Shown here piece after piece: positions 24,290 through 35,086 of a stretch of 64,000 nt of DNA (positions are counted from its first letter, which is position 1; each line of letters starts with the position of its first letter). The DNA comes from Candidatus Thiodictyon syntrophicum (GTDB lineage: Bacteria > Pseudomonadota > Gammaproteobacteria > Chromatiales > Chromatiaceae), in NCBI RefSeq assembly GCF_002813775.1, contig NZ_CP020370.1:6473501-6537500 (forward strand), read 5' to 3'. A model generated the notes under the pieces. The model did no database searches and was not told the origin of the DNA. It worked only from the letters and a program-made list of their open reading frames with translations. Position numbers and translations under genes: made by a program.

Positions 24290-27200
24290 CTACTCTTTCA
24301 CCCTGATCGTATCCGCCAGTCCGCGATGCAGAATCCCGGTGTCGTACATGCCCTCGGCCATGACCGGCGGTACCGTGTAGACCCCGGCGGTCAGCGGTTT
24401 CAAGCGAAACTCAAAATAGCGCTCGCCGCCGTCCAGGTCGCCGAAGAACACCACGCGGTCTTCCTGTACGTCGATATACTCGGGCTGCCACAGGGGTTTG
24501 CCGGCGATATCCAATGACTTGCGCGCACCCAGGCCCTCTTCGCTCAAATCGATTTCAAAGCCGCCGGGAAGCAGCATCACCACCGCGATATCGTTCACCG
24601 GCTGGTCCGGGTGCAGCCCCACGCGGATATGCAGCTTATCCGTCAATGCCAGTTCAGTGGTCGGTTCGCCTTTTTCATTCAGTACCCAGCGCTCGATTGT
24701 CAGCCCCTGGTTGATGGCGACGCGCGGCGGCGCCTTGTCATACCCACGTTCGGTCACCTGATAATAGAGATTCCACACCCCGGACCCGCGCACCTGCAGC
24801 GGACTCATCGCCTGCTCCAGCAAGGCCCGCTTGACGGTCTGCCCGTGCAGTGGCATGGGCGCCAAGGGTTGGCCGGCGAGCACCTCGAAGCCGGTGGCGT
24901 CGTCCTGCGCAAAGCGGCTCCAGAGGCTTCCCAGCCCCAGTAAGGCGAGCGAGCCGCGCAACGAATTGCTGCGTTGCTTGACCAGGTCCTGGCCGAGTTC
25001 GAGAAGGTAGCGGCCAAATTGCGGGTCTTGCGTGTCCAGCAGTTCGGGGAAATGCCGGTTGAGCAGATAGAGGTACAGGCTCATGACCTCCGGGCTTTCC
25101 TGCATATTCCACGGCAGCAGCCCGGTGCTCTTCCATTGCCTTTGGAACTCGCCGAAATAGCGGTCGGCGTCGGCGTCCAAGTGATGGATCTTGTAGGCCG
25201 CGCCGAGGAAGAAGCGCACCCAGTTGGCCGCGCCCGCGCCTTGCCCCCATTGCCGCTGCAACTCCGCCTCGAAGGCCTTGAGCCGCTCGGCGACGTTGCG
25301 GCCCTGGCGGGCGAGCAGGTACAGGGCATAGGCCTGGGCCTGGTGCTCGGGCCAGGTGTAATGCCGCTCCTGGGTGTATTGGTCGGCGTAACCGATGGCC
25401 CGCTCGAACATGGCATCCGCGGCCTGATGACCACGCTCGCGGGCCTCCAACAACAGATGGGTGGCGTACATCGAATAGAATGGATCGGCCGGGCCGGCGA
25501 CCGACCAGATGCCGAAACTGCCGTCATTCTTCAAGCGGGTTTGCAGGATCTTCATGGTACGGCCAAACAGCAGATCCGCGTCCTGCGCCGACAAGCCGAG
25601 TTCGGCGTTGCGCCCCAATACCACCGCCGGGAAGGCCTGGCTGACCAGTTGCTCGGTGCAGCCGTAGGGGTAGGTTTTCAGATAGTCGAGCAGGCCGCGC
25701 AAATACGCCACCGGCGTCATCGCGACAGAAAATTCGGCGTAGCGCTGTTCGTCGAAGAGCGTGCGTTGCAGCGCCAGTGCGCCGGTCTTGCCGGCTTGCT
25801 GGTCGGTGATGCGCAGCACGCCATTTTGCAGCGTGGTCAGTAGCGGCTGGGATGGGCGGATGGTCAACTCCTCACTATAGGCCGCTTCGTGTCCGGTGCC
25901 CTCGACCTGGTAGCGCACGGCGACCGGCCCCAGCTTTTCGCCTGCCTTGGCGGTGAAGCGCACCGTGGCGTCCTGGCCTGGGCCCAGTGTGAGCCTTTGC
26001 GGATTGGGTGAGAGCAGTTCCAACGCCTCGCCCCCTGCGACCGAAACCGCCAGCACCTGTTCTCCGGCCTCGCCCGTCGTGTTGGCGACCAACACCCCCA
26101 GGTCGAATTCATCGCCCGGTGCCACCGCCAGGGGTTGCTGGGGCGCGATCACATAGGGGTTGGCGGCCACGCTGCGGCTGACCGGTACGGCGAGCTTGCC
26201 GGCGTTGACGGCCACGGCCAGCACGCGGATGCTGCCGTTGAAATAGTCAGGGATCGGCACGGAGACGAGGTGCTCGCCCGGCGCGGCGTCGCGGATACCC
26301 GACCAGAAGGCCAGCGGCGGCTTGTGTTTGCGGGCGAAGGGGTTTTTGTATTTGCCGAAGGTCTCGGCGTCCTCGTCGCCGCCGGGGCTGGAGAGCCTTT
26401 GCACCAGCGCATAGTCGGGCAGGATCAGGTCGAGGATCTGGTGGGTCTTGGTCCGCAAGGCGCGTTTACGGAAGAAGAAATCGAGCGGCGCCGGGTTGCG
26501 GTAATGGGCGAACTGCAAAATGCCTTCATCGACGGCATAGAGCACGACCTTGGTTGGCTCGGTCACGGTGTAGCGGACCTCCAGGGAAGTGCCGGGCCGC
26601 ACCTTCTCCGGCACCTGCAGGCTCAGGTCGTTGATGTAGGCCTGGCGGGAGATGGCGAACGGCACCACGGCGACACTGAGCGGGCTCATATAGATCTCCC
26701 GCGAATCCAGGGAGCGCACGAAGGCCACCGCCACATAGGCATTGCCGCTGACGCCCTCGGGCAGGGTAATACGATGGGTCGAGGAGGTGCCGACGGCGTT
26801 GAACCACTGGCTGGCAATCACGCCGTCCTGCTCGATGGTAATCAAGCCGGCCCCCTGGTAGGGCGCGACGATTTGCAGTTCGATGTCCTCACCCGGCTGG
26901 TATTGCGCCTGGTTCAGCGTCAGGTTCAACTCGGCGTTGCGCTCGATATTGCGTGAGACATTGCCATCCCCCGCCACCGTATAGGCCACGCGGTTGAGCT
27001 CCTCGCCCTGCGCGTTGCTGAATACGACATAAAAGCGGCCAGGGTCGTCGGTAGGCAGGTCGAAGTCCGTCCGGCCGTCGGTCAACACCAGTGGCACGGT
27101 GTTGCCGGGCTCGTCGCGCTGCACCGATTGGTAGGCGTACAACCCGTCGTCGCGCTTGACCAGGGTCGACAGATAGCGCTGCTCGAACACTTGCGCCGTA

Positions 27201-30200
27201 ACAGTTGCGGTCCCGGTTGATTTGAAATCCGGCCCTACGGCCAACAGCCTCAGCCGGCGTGGGCTGTCTTTTGAGATATAGTCGAGCGGGCCGTCGGGCG
27301 ACTGGCCGAGCAGGAAGGCGTGCCTGGACACCAGCGCGGAGGTGACATTCACCACTGAACGCCCTGAGTCCTTCTCGAAACCTTCCCCGGCCAGGGTGAT
27401 CTCGAAGACCGGCTCGTCGATCGCGGCCAGCGGCAGGTCGAAGCTCGCCACGCCTTGCGCGTCGGTGCTGGCCTCGCCCAGTTCCGCGGGGGCCTGCGGA
27501 ATCCTGGCCTGCAGACTGCCCCGGAAGCGGTAGTCGGGAAATCCCGGCACCTGCCCCGACCAGGGGCGCACGGTCATTTCCAGCCTGGCCGGATTGCCCG
27601 CCGCCGCGGTGCCGAACAGATTGCGCACGGTGACTTGCGCCTTGGCCCCGTCAGGCGTGATCCAGCCCGCACCCGGCGCACCCGGGATCTCGGTCTTGAC
27701 CTGCAGGCGATCCGGTTGGAACTCCTCCACCCGCAGCGTGGTGTGGCCAAGCGATTTTCGCTCGGCGTCCTGCTTGGGTGGCTTGGCCGGGTCGGCGAGG
27801 AACAACTCGACCCGATAGGTCCCGGTCTTGCCGGCTGACGAACTGGCCCAGGCCATTTCCTCAAAACCGGCCTCGCCGAAGGCGATCGTCTGCCGCCACA
27901 CCTCCTGGTCTTGCGGGTCGGTGATGACGGCCTGCAGCGGCAGGCCGGAAGGCAGCGTGGACCAGTCGCGCTTGCGCAGGATCAGGCCGATATGCGCGGT
28001 ATCGCCGGGTCGGTAGATACCGCGATCCGAAAACAGGAAGGCACGCAGCGAATCCGGTGCGTCGCGCAGCCCATCGATGTCAAAGCGCGAGAGGTCCAAC
28101 AGCCGGTGGTCACGCGCATAGGGCAGGAAGGACAGGTCGCCGTCCTTTTCGGCCAGATAGACCGAAGGCGCCTTCTCGTCCTTCAGGCCCAACACCGAGG
28201 GGAAGGAGGCCCGGCCTTGCATATCGGTCTTGGCCGACGACAGCGCGATGCCGTTCATGCCCAGCAAGGACACGCGCGCCCCGGCGACCGGCTGGCCGCT
28301 GCGCAAGGACATCACGAACAGGTCCTGGCGGCCGTCGGCGGCGGTCTTGACCAGCAGACCCAGATCGGTCAGCAGCACCAGGCGCTGGTCTTTGATCGCC
28401 GGGGCCTCTTCCTCGCCCCCGTCCTCCTCGGGGTCGGCCTCTGCGTCCGGCGCGTCGGCCGCGTCGCAACTGTCCGGGGTTTCCTGCCCGGCGTCTTCGG
28501 CGGTTTCGGGGTTGGTGTCGGTGTCGCCGGAATCCTGGCCGGTGCAAGGCACGTCCGAGGTCTCCGACTTTCGCTTCTGCTCCGTCACCGACAGCAAGAA
28601 CAGCCCTCGCGGCGGATAGCCTTCCTTCTTCGCGAAGCGGGCGAAATCGACGGCGAAATACTGCCGCTCCATTTCTTTACCCGCCGGCAGCGCCTCATCG
28701 TAGGTGAATTTTTCCGCGAAATGCGCAATGGGTATTTTGAAGGAGGGATTCTGGAAATCGCCCCGGGTGAACTGGGCGAAATGGTGCATATTGTGCGGCA
28801 GGACCCGTTGCAGCACGACCTGTACCTGATCCACGCCGCGCACTGCCACGCCCAGCTTTTTTGAACCGCTCAAGCTGAGCAAGGCGCCGTCGTGGAGGAT
28901 CTTCAACTCACGCTCATTTTCCCCCATGTGCAACAGAAAGCGGGCGTCCTGAGCCAGCATGAAGCCGTCCTCGCCGGCGATACCATGATTGACATTGACG
29001 AACACCTGGCGTTTCTCAGGCGCCTGGAAGACGAGGAAATTCTGGGTCTTGTCCTCTTGGTCGGAAGCGCGCCAACGCACCCGCAACGGGGTGGAAAGCG
29101 CCAGCGTCGCCGCATCCACCTGCGCGTCGCTGTCCCATGCGCCAATGCCTTTTTCTTCACACAGCGACGGACGGTCCAGGGTTTCCTCATGGCAATCGGG
29201 CAATAGCCAGACCTCTACGGCCTCGGGCAAGGCCCGCGGGTCCTGCAATGGCGTGGTGGTTTGCAGGATCAAGAGCCGTTCGATGTCGCCGTCGGCCTTG
29301 ATCAGGGTCTGGGTGTCGGCGGCGGTGAATTTCAGGATATCGGCGGTGCTGGGGATTCCCAGGTTCGTACTGAAAGCGCTGCCGGAAGGCTCGCCGCCCA
29401 GGCTGGACATCATCCCTGACGCGACGCCGATAGCGACTTCGCCGGGTTCGTCCGGGATCGCGATGGGAGCGGTCTTCAGATAGGCGCGCCTGGGATTTTT
29501 CTCGTCAAAGGACAACGCGAACGGCAGCGAGGTCACCCGGGCATCGGTGAACGACTTGGCCGGCTCCAACCGCATCCGCACCGAGGTGTTGGCCGCGAGG
29601 CGGTCTTTCTGCGGGGGGTAGCTGAAGTCCAGGGTGGCCGTGACGCGCTTGATCTTCGGGTCGGTCGGATCGCTGTATAGCCGAGGGTTGGTGACGGACC
29701 CGGACATTACCGGGGTTTGCACGGTGGCGGTGACCTGCGGTGGCTCGAACAGCAGCGGCGGAAAGGCGGCAGCGGCGACGGCTATTTCATAGCGGGTCCC
29801 GGGCCGCCAGGCGTCGGCATCAGTAGGGGTGAAAATCAGGTCCGGGCCCGCCGCCGAAGCGCCGTAAACCCAGCGGCCGGCGATGGCGGGCCTGATCGCC
29901 ACGCCGTTGTTTGCCTCCTCGCCCGCCGCTGTCTTCTTCGCCGATTCCTTCAACTCGCGGCCCTGCAAGCGGACTTCCAGCTTGCCCTCGTTGAGTTTCG
30001 CGGCCAGCCCGGTCACGGTCGGCAGTTTCGCCGGCTGCTCCTCGATCTTGTCCCAGGCGCTGCGCAGTGCGGGCAGTCGACAGTCGGCGCCGGTTGCGAG
30101 CGTGACCGCCGCGCCGGGAACGTCGCGGCCAGCCGGGTCCCGATCCAGCAGGCGCACGGGGCCGGGATTGACCTGGAAGCTCAGGCTCATATCCTGCGCC

Positions 30201-30769
30201 GGGCGCAGCAAGGCCGAGGAATGGACGATGAGGCGAGAACCGGCACCGCCAGACAAATCCGGCAACGGGTTGTCGCCAAGCGTGCCGGTGAAGGTCGGCT
30301 GATAGACGGGATAGTTGAACTCCACCACGGCGTCCAACTGCCGCCGCATCGGCGCGATCAAGATATCCTGCCAGTAGCATTCGTGGCGGAGGACCCGCAA
30401 CGGCGGGGTCTCGTAGGTCAAGGCCGACGGCTTGGGGAGATAGCCATCGCGCAGCGCCAGGCCCTGCAACGAGACGCTCACCCGCGTACCCGGCCGGAAG
30501 GTCTCGTCTCTCGGGGTGAATACCAGACGCGAGGGGTCTTGCCAGGTCCACTGGCCTTGCGCCGGGGGTGACAACCGCGGCGGCTGGCCGGGTGCCTTGC
30601 CCAGTTCATCGAGCGGTGCGACCTCCTGGGCAAAATTCAGCACCAGCACCGGCGTCCAGGCCCCGTGGTTGAGCAGATAAACCGACGGGGCGCCCGATGT
30701 TTTTTGCTCCTGACAAGCGGCGAGCACGACCAGGAACAGTGCCAGGACAACAAGCCGTAAGTGAATCAT
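24290..30769 (-). CDS. Alpha-2-macroglobulin family lipoprotein (YfhM type, extended)
   Basis: The frame encodes 2159 residues, clearly longer than E. coli YfhM (about 1650). A lipobox (VLAAC, Cys19) indicates membrane anchoring on the periplasmic side. The reactive thioester motif GCTEQ is present with Cys1704, followed by the helical thioester domain (GRTMKILQTRLKNDGSFGIW). Bacterial macroglobulins trap proteases that enter the periplasm and usually pair with PBP1C, which repairs peptidoglycan; here pbpC is downstream on the same strand. Residues about 740-793 form an acidic, low-complexity insert (DADADP/EEDGGEEE type). The ATG is at the complement of 30767-30769. Confidence 0.9.
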   Translation of the reverse strand: MIHLRLVVLALFLVVLAACQEQKTSGAPSVYLLNHGAWTPVLVLNFAQEVAPLDELGKAPGQPPRLSPPAQGQWTWQDPSRLVFTPRDETFRPGTRVSVSLQGLALRDGYLPKPSALTYETPPLRVLRHECYWQDILIAPMRRQLDAVVEFNYPVYQPTFTGTLGDNPLPDLSGGAGSRLIVHSSALLRPAQDMSLSFQVNPGPVRLLDRDPAGRDVPGAAVTLATGADCRLPALRSAWDKIEEQPAKLPTVTGLAAKLNEGKLEVRLQGRELKESAKKTAAGEEANNGVAIRPAIAGRWVYGASAAGPDLIFTPTDADAWRPGTRYEIAVAAAAFPPLLFEPPQVTATVQTPVMSGSVTNPRLYSDPTDPKIKRVTATLDFSYPPQKDRLAANTSVRMRLEPAKSFTDARVTSLPFALSFDEKNPRRAYLKTAPIAIPDEPGEVAIGVASGMMSSLGGEPSGSAFSTNLGIPSTADILKFTAADTQTLIKADGDIERLLILQTTTPLQDPRALPEAVEVWLLPDCHEETLDRPSLCEEKGIGAWDSDAQVDAATLALSTPLRVRWRASDQEDKTQNFLVFQAPEKRQVFVNVNHGIAGEDGFMLAQDARFLLHMGENERELKILHDGALLSLSGSKKLGVAVRGVDQVQVVLQRVLPHNMHHFAQFTRGDFQNPSFKIPIAHFAEKFTYDEALPAGKEMERQYFAVDFARFAKKEGYPPRGLFLLSVTEQKRKSETSDVPCTGQDSGDTDTNPETAEDAGQETPDSCDAADAPDAEADPEEDGGEEEAPAIKDQRLVLLTDLGLLVKTAADGRQDLFVMSLRSGQPVAGARVSLLGMNGIALSSAKTDMQGRASFPSVLGLKDEKAPSVYLAEKDGDLSFLPYARDHRLLDLSRFDIDGLRDAPDSLRAFLFSDRGIYRPGDTAHIGLILRKRDWSTLPSGLPLQAVITDPQDQEVWRQTIAFGEAGFEEMAWASSSAGKTGTYRVELFLADPAKPPKQDAERKSLGHTTLRVEEFQPDRLQVKTEIPGAPGAGWITPDGAKAQVTVRNLFGTAAAGNPARLEMTVRPWSGQVPGFPDYRFRGSLQARIPQAPAELGEASTDAQGVASFDLPLAAIDEPVFEITLAGEGFEKDSGRSVVNVTSALVSRHAFLLGQSPDGPLDYISKDSPRRLRLLAVGPDFKSTGTATVTAQVFEQRYLSTLVKRDDGLYAYQSVQRDEPGNTVPLVLTDGRTDFDLPTDDPGRFYVVFSNAQGEELNRVAYTVAGDGNVSRNIERNAELNLTLNQAQYQPGEDIELQIVAPYQGAGLITIEQDGVIASQWFNAVGTSSTHRITLPEGVSGNAYVAVAFVRSLDSREIYMSPLSVAVVPFAISRQAYINDLSLQVPEKVRPGTSLEVRYTVTEPTKVVLYAVDEGILQFAHYRNPAPLDFFFRKRALRTKTHQILDLILPDYALVQRLSSPGGDEDAETFGKYKNPFARKHKPPLAFWSGIRDAAPGEHLVSVPIPDYFNGSIRVLAVAVNAGKLAVPVSRSVAANPYVIAPQQPLAVAPGDEFDLGVLVANTTGEAGEQVLAVSVAGGEALELLSPNPQRLTLGPGQDATVRFTAKAGEKLGPVAVRYQVEGTGHEAAYSEELTIRPSQPLLTTLQNGVLRITDQQAGKTGALALQRTLFDEQRYAEFSVAMTPVAYLRGLLDYLKTYPYGCTEQLVSQAFPAVVLGRNAELGLSAQDADLLFGRTMKILQTRLKNDGSFGIWSVAGPADPFYSMYATHLLLEARERGHQAADAMFERAIGYADQYTQERHYTWPEHQAQAYALYLLARQGRNVAERLKAFEAELQRQWGQGAGAANWVRFFLGAAYKIHHLDADADRYFGEFQRQWKSTGLLPWNMQESPEVMSLYLYLLNRHFPELLDTQDPQFGRYLLELGQDLVKQRSNSLRGSLALLGLGSLWSRFAQDDATGFEVLAGQPLAPMPLHGQTVKRALLEQAMSPLQVRGSGVWNLYYQVTERGYDKAPPRVAINQGLTIERWVLNEKGEPTTELALTDKLHIRVGLHPDQPVNDIAVVMLLPGGFEIDLSEEGLGARKSLDIAGKPLWQPEYIDVQEDRVVFFGDLDGGERYFEFRLKPLTAGVYTVPPVMAEGMYDTGILHRGLADTIRVKE

Positions 30770-30836
30770 CGGGGGCGGACTCCTGCCGAGGAGGCTGCGA
30801 CGCGCGGACGAATGACCGCCGGGTGGTGGCCGCCCG

Positions 30837-31253
30837 TCAGAACACGTCGCTCAGGGTGAGTGGCTGGGACCGGTTCAGGACCTCCAGCCGAACCTCGGAC
30901 AGGCCCTTGCGGGTGAGTCCGATCTCGGCGGCGGCGGCGCGCGAGAGGTCGATGACGCGGCCCCGGGCGAAGGGACCGCGGTCGTTGATACGAACCACCA
31001 CGCTGTCGCCGGAACCGAGATCGGTGACCCGCACCTGGGTACCGAGGGCGAGTGTGCGATGGGCGGCGCTGAAGCCGTTGCGGTCGTAGCGGGCGCCGCT
31101 GGCGGTCCGCCGCCCGTGGAAGCGGTCGGCATAGTAGGAGGCCACACCGGCCTGGGAGGTCGCGGCCTGTTCCTGGTAGAGGCTCGCGCGGGCCTCGACT
31201 GAAGCGACGAGCATCGGTACCGCCAGCGCGGACATGATCAGGGTCTTTTTCAT
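30837..31253 (-). CDS. RlpA-like septal ring lytic transglycosylase domain protein
   Basis: The frame encodes 138 residues from ATG (complement 31251-31253), with a short signal peptide (about 1-23, ending EARA). The mature protein is essentially one RlpA double-psi beta-barrel: GVASYYADRFHGRRTASGARYD, TLALGTQVRVTDL and INDRGPFARGRVIDLS, including the catalytic-type Asp in NDRGPF. RlpA cleaves glycan strands lacking stem peptides. Unlike full RlpA, it has no lipobox and no SPOR domain, so septal targeting is doubtful. It is 67 bases upstream of the macroglobulin gene on the same strand. Confidence 0.85.
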   Translation of the reverse strand: MKKTLIMSALAVPMLVASVEARASLYQEQAATSQAGVASYYADRFHGRRTASGARYDRNGFSAAHRTLALGTQVRVTDLGSGDSVVVRINDRGPFARGRVIDLSRAAAAEIGLTRKGLSEVRLEVLNRSQPLTLSDVF

Positions 31254-31394
31254 CACTGCCAACCATTTATCTGGGCCGACCGGTCCCCTCCTGCCCGGGT
31301 GACGGGGGTGGGAAGGCGGTCGGTCGTTTGCTGATGGCCGGATACTAAGGGAATTCCCTGATCAAGGAAACCCCTCATTTGGGCGCGCGGCTGC

Positions 31395-31420
31395 CGAGAT
31401 ATATCGATTTTCGAGATATA
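31395..31420. promoter_or_regulatory. AT-rich direct repeat upstream of cysJ
   Basis: CGAGATATA occurs at 31395-31403 and 31412-31420, 17 bp apart, in the only AT-rich stretch of the divergent rlpA/cysJ region; ATATAAAAAAATGATAAA follows directly. The position, about 120 bp before cysJ, suits a LysR-type (CysB) site and promoter, but no consensus can be proven by eye. Confidence 0.35.
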
Positions 31421-31538
31421 AAAAAATGATAAATCACTTTTCAAGATTTCTGGGGTCGCCATACTTTCCTCCTCAGAGGGTCGGCATCGGCACTGCCCCT
31501 GAGCCCCCCCGCGCACCCAAGCGACACCCGGAGGCCCC

Positions 31539-33365
31539 GTGAAGGCGACCAACCCTGTAAACCAACTGCACCTGACCCCCCTGACCAGCCCGCTGGACGA
31601 GCGCCAGTTGGCGCGTCTGCAAACCGCGGTCGCGGACCTGTCGGCGCTCCAGGTGGCCTGGGTCAGCGGCTATCTGGCCGGTCTCGGCGGGCTGACGGTG
31701 GCCGCCAACCCGGTGGCCGTGTCGGCGCCCGAGCCAGGTCTTACCCTGACCATCCTCTACGGCTCCCAGACCGGTAACGCCCGTGCCGTGGCGGAGTCCC
31801 TGGCCGGGCTGGTCCGTGCGCGGGGGGCCGAGCCGCGTCTGGTATCGATGGCGGACTACCGCCCGCGCGACCTGGCCCGGGAGCGGCTGCTGCTCCTGGT
31901 GGTCAGCACCCAGGGCGAGGGCGAACCCCCGGAGAGCGCCCGCGAGCTGCACGGCTTCCTGCACGGTCAACGGGCCCCGCGCCTGGACGGCCTGCGCTAT
32001 GGGGTGCTTGGGCTCGGGGATTCGAGCTACGAGCACTTCTGCAAGACGGCCAAGGATTTCGAGGGTCGGCTGCGGGCCCTGGGCGGCCAGCCCCTGCTCG
32101 ACCCCCAGTATTGCGACCTGAACTTCCAGGCGGCGGCGAGCGCCTGGTCACAGCAGGCCCTGGAGCGGGCGGCGGAGCACCTGGGCCAGCGCGAGGCGAG
32201 GATCATCCAGATGCCGGGCACCCGGCCGGCCCCGTCCACCCCCCCGGACGCGGCCCTGTCGCCGACCACGGAGCCGCTGACCGCCCGCCTGCTGGAGAAC
32301 CGCCCGCTCACCACGCAAGACGCGGTGGGCGAGGTCCGCCACCTGGCCTTCGCCATCGACCCCGCGGCCCTGCGCTACGCGCCCGGTGACGCGCTCGGCG
32401 TCTGGTTCCGCAATGACCCGGCCCTGGTGGACGCGGTGCTGGACGCCACCGGCCTCGATGGCGACGCCGCCCTGACCCTGGACGGCGCCGATTGCCCCCT
32501 GCGCGAGGCGCTGAGCGGCCGCCTGGAACTGACGCAACTGCACCCGACGGTCGTCAAGGTCTGGGCCGGGCTGGTCGGCTCCGCACCCCTCGCGGCCCTG
32601 TGCGCAGACCCCGCCCGGCTGCGCGACTATGCCGGCGGGCGCCAGTTCATCGACCTGCTCGCGGAGCACCCGGGCCGTCCGGACACCGCCGCCCTGGCCG
32701 GGCTCCTGCATCCGCTGCGCCCGCGGCTCTATTCCATCGCCTCCAGCCAGGCGGAGTTTCCCGACGAGGTCCATCTGACGGTCGCACTGGTGAATTACCG
32801 GGTCGCGGGGCAGGAGCGCCTGGGCGGCGCCTCCGGCTTCCTGACCCGACGCCTGGCCGAGGACGCGCCGGTGCGGGTCCAGTTGTGGGAGAACCAGTCC
32901 TTCCGGCTGCCGCGCGATGGGGCCGCCCCGGTGATCATGGTGGCGGCCGGCACCGGGGTGGCGCCCTTTCGCGCCTTCCTGCAGCAGCGCGCGGCCACCG
33001 GCGAGCCGGGGCGCAACTGGCTCCTGTTCGGTAACCGCAATTTTCGGCGGGACTTTCTCTACCAACTCGACTGGCAGGCGCACCGCAAGAGCGGGGTCTT
33101 GAGCCGCGTGAACGTCGCCTTCTCCCGTGACCAGGCGGACAAGCGCTATGTCCAGCACCGGCTGATCGAACAGGGCCGCGACCTCTACGCCTGGCTCCAG
33201 GAGGGCGCCCACCTCTATGTCTGCGGGTCCACCACCATGGGCCGTGCGGTCCACGAGGCACTGCTGGGGCTGATCGCGGCGCAGACCGGCGGCGACCGGG
33301 AGGACGCCGTGGAGCAACTCGACGGCCTGCGGCGCGACGGCCGCTACCAACGCGATCTTTACTGA
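31539..33365 (+). CDS. cysJ: Assimilatory sulfite reductase, flavoprotein subunit
   Basis: CysJ passes NADPH electrons through FAD and FMN to the sulfite reductase hemoprotein. GGAGG four bases before GTG 31539 fixes the start; 608 residues. The FMN-binding flavodoxin domain opens with LYGSQTGNARAVAESL and STQGEGEPPESA. The FAD-binding block is RPRLYSIASSQ. The NADPH domain has IMVAAGTGVAPFRAFLQ and ends in the typical Tyr (RDLY). It is first in cysJ-cysI-cysH, with 17 bases to cysI. Confidence 0.95.
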   Translation: MKATNPVNQLHLTPLTSPLDERQLARLQTAVADLSALQVAWVSGYLAGLGGLTVAANPVAVSAPEPGLTLTILYGSQTGNARAVAESLAGLVRARGAEPRLVSMADYRPRDLARERLLLLVVSTQGEGEPPESARELHGFLHGQRAPRLDGLRYGVLGLGDSSYEHFCKTAKDFEGRLRALGGQPLLDPQYCDLNFQAAASAWSQQALERAAEHLGQREARIIQMPGTRPAPSTPPDAALSPTTEPLTARLLENRPLTTQDAVGEVRHLAFAIDPAALRYAPGDALGVWFRNDPALVDAVLDATGLDGDAALTLDGADCPLREALSGRLELTQLHPTVVKVWAGLVGSAPLAALCADPARLRDYAGGRQFIDLLAEHPGRPDTAALAGLLHPLRPRLYSIASSQAEFPDEVHLTVALVNYRVAGQERLGGASGFLTRRLAEDAPVRVQLWENQSFRLPRDGAAPVIMVAAGTGVAPFRAFLQQRAATGEPGRNWLLFGNRNFRRDFLYQLDWQAHRKSGVLSRVNVAFSRDQADKRYVQHRLIEQGRDLYAWLQEGAHLYVCGSTTMGRAVHEALLGLIAAQTGGDREDAVEQLDGLRRDGRYQRDLY

Positions 33366-33382
33366 AATTTCACCGGGAATTT

Positions 33383-35086
33383 ATGAACGCACTGAGCACC
33401 CCCATCGCCCCGCACGAGTTGAACAAGGCGCGCAGCAACTTCCTGCGCGGCACCCTGGCCGAGAGCCTGGCGGACGAGTTGACCGGCGCCCTGGCCCCGG
33501 GCGACGACCAGATCGGCAAGTTCCACGGCTTCTACCAGCAGGATGATCGGGATTTGCGCGCCGACCGGCGCGACCGGCTGCTCGAGCCCGAATACAGCTT
33601 CATGCTGCGGGCGCGCCTGCCCGGGGGCGTCTGCACCCCCGCCCAGTGGCTGACCATCGACCGCATCGGGCGCGAACTGGCCCAGGGCAGCGTGCGCCTG
33701 ACCACCCGCCAGACCTTCCAGTACCACGGCATCCCCAAGGGCGACCTGCGCGGCGTCATCCAGGGTATGCACCAGGTGCTGCTCGACTCCATCGGCGGCT
33801 GCGGCGACCTCAACCGCAACGTCATGTGCAATCCCAACCCGGACCAGTCGGCCCTGCACGGCGAGGTCTACGCCTGGGCGCGACGCATCAGCGAACACCT
33901 GCTGCCGCGTACCCGCGCCTATCACGAGTTGTGGCTCGACGGGGAGTGCGTGGCCGGCGGCGAGGAGTCCGAGCCCCTGTACGGCGAGACCTATCTGCCG
34001 CGCAAGTTCAAGACCGCGGTGGCCGTCCCGCCCCACAACGACGTGGATGTCTACGCCAACGACCTGGGCTTCATCGCCATCGCGGACCCGGCCGACCCGG
34101 CGCGCCTGCTGGGCTTCAACGTCCTGGCCGGCGGCGGCATGGGCACCGCGCACGGGGACAAGTCCACCTTTCCGCGGCTGTCGGACGACCTGGGCTTCGT
34201 CACGCCGGACCAGGTCCTGGCCGTGGCCGCGGCGGTGCTCACCACCCAGCGCGACTTCGGCGAGCGCGGCGACCGGGTCCATGCGCGGCTCAAGTACACG
34301 GTAGAGCGGATGGGCAAGGAGGCCTTCCGGGCGGAGGTCGAGCGCCGCGCCGGGGTCCTCTTCGCCCCGCCGCACCCGGTCGCCTTCACCGACCACGGCG
34401 ACCGCTACGGCTGGACCCGGGGCCAGGATGGGCGCTGGCATCTGACCCTTTTCATCGAGAACGGCCGTCTGCGGGACCTGCCCGGGCGGACGCTACTCAC
34501 CGGGCTGCGGGCCATTGCCGAGGTCCATCAGGGCGATTTTCGCATCACCCCCAACCAGAACCTGATCGTCGCCGGGGTGCCCGCCCGGCAGAAGAAGCGG
34601 ATCGAGGCCCTGGCCCGGGACCACGGGCTACTCGCGGACGGGCTCACGCCGGTCCGCCTGGGTGCCATGGCCTGCGTCGCCTTTCCCACCTGCCCGCAGG
34701 CGATGGCGGAGGCCGAGCGCTACCTGCCGGCCCTCCTGACCCGCATCGAGGCCCTGGCGGCGCGCCACGGTCTGGCGGGACAGGAGATCGTGATCCGCAT
34801 GACCGGCTGCCCCAACGGCTGCGCCCGCCCCTTCCTGGCCGAGATCGGCCTGGTCGGCAAGGGGCCGCGGACCTACAACCTGCTGCTCGGGGGCGACGGC
34901 AGCGGGACCCGGCTCAACAAGCTCTACCGGGACAACATCGCCGAGGCGGAGATCCTGGACACCCTGGACGGGCTCTTCGCGCGCTATGCCGCGCAGCGTG
35001 CGGCCGGTGAGCGCTTCGGTGACTTCGTGGTCCGCGCCGGGATCATCCGGCGCGTCGAGAATGCAGCGAGTGATTTCCATGACTGA
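33383..35086 (+). CDS. cysI: Assimilatory sulfite reductase, hemoprotein subunit
   Basis: CysI reduces sulfite to sulfide with siroheme coupled to a 4Fe-4S cluster. The 567-residue protein has normal length. Both cluster motifs are present: CVAFPTC (Cx5C) and, about 38 residues on, CPNGC (Cx3C). Siroheme-contact blocks [18 protein letters not shown] and [13 protein letters not shown] are intact. The gene follows cysJ closely and overlaps cysH, confirming an operon for assimilation to cysteine. Confidence 0.95.
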   Translation: MNALSTPIAPHELNKARSNFLRGTLAESLADELTGALAPGDDQIGKFHGFYQQDDRDLRADRRDRLLEPEYSFMLRARLPGGVCTPAQWLTIDRIGRELAQGSVRLTTRQTFQYHGIPKGDLRGVIQGMHQVLLDSIGGCGDLNRNVMCNPNPDQSALHGEVYAWARRISEHLLPRTRAYHELWLDGECVAGGEESEPLYGETYLPRKFKTAVAVPPHNDVDVYANDLGFIAIADPADPARLLGFNVLAGGGMGTAHGDKSTFPRLSDDLGFVTPDQVLAVAAAVLTTQRDFGERGDRVHARLKYTVERMGKEAFRAEVERRAGVLFAPPHPVAFTDHGDRYGWTRGQDGRWHLTLFIENGRLRDLPGRTLLTGLRAIAEVHQGDFRITPNQNLIVAGVPARQKKRIEALARDHGLLADGLTPVRLGAMACVAFPTCPQAMAEAERYLPALLTRIEALAARHGLAGQEIVIRMTGCPNGCARPFLAEIGLVGKGPRTYNLLLGGDGSGTRLNKLYRDNIAEAEILDTLDGLFARYAAQRAAGERFGDFVVRAGIIRRVENAASDFHD

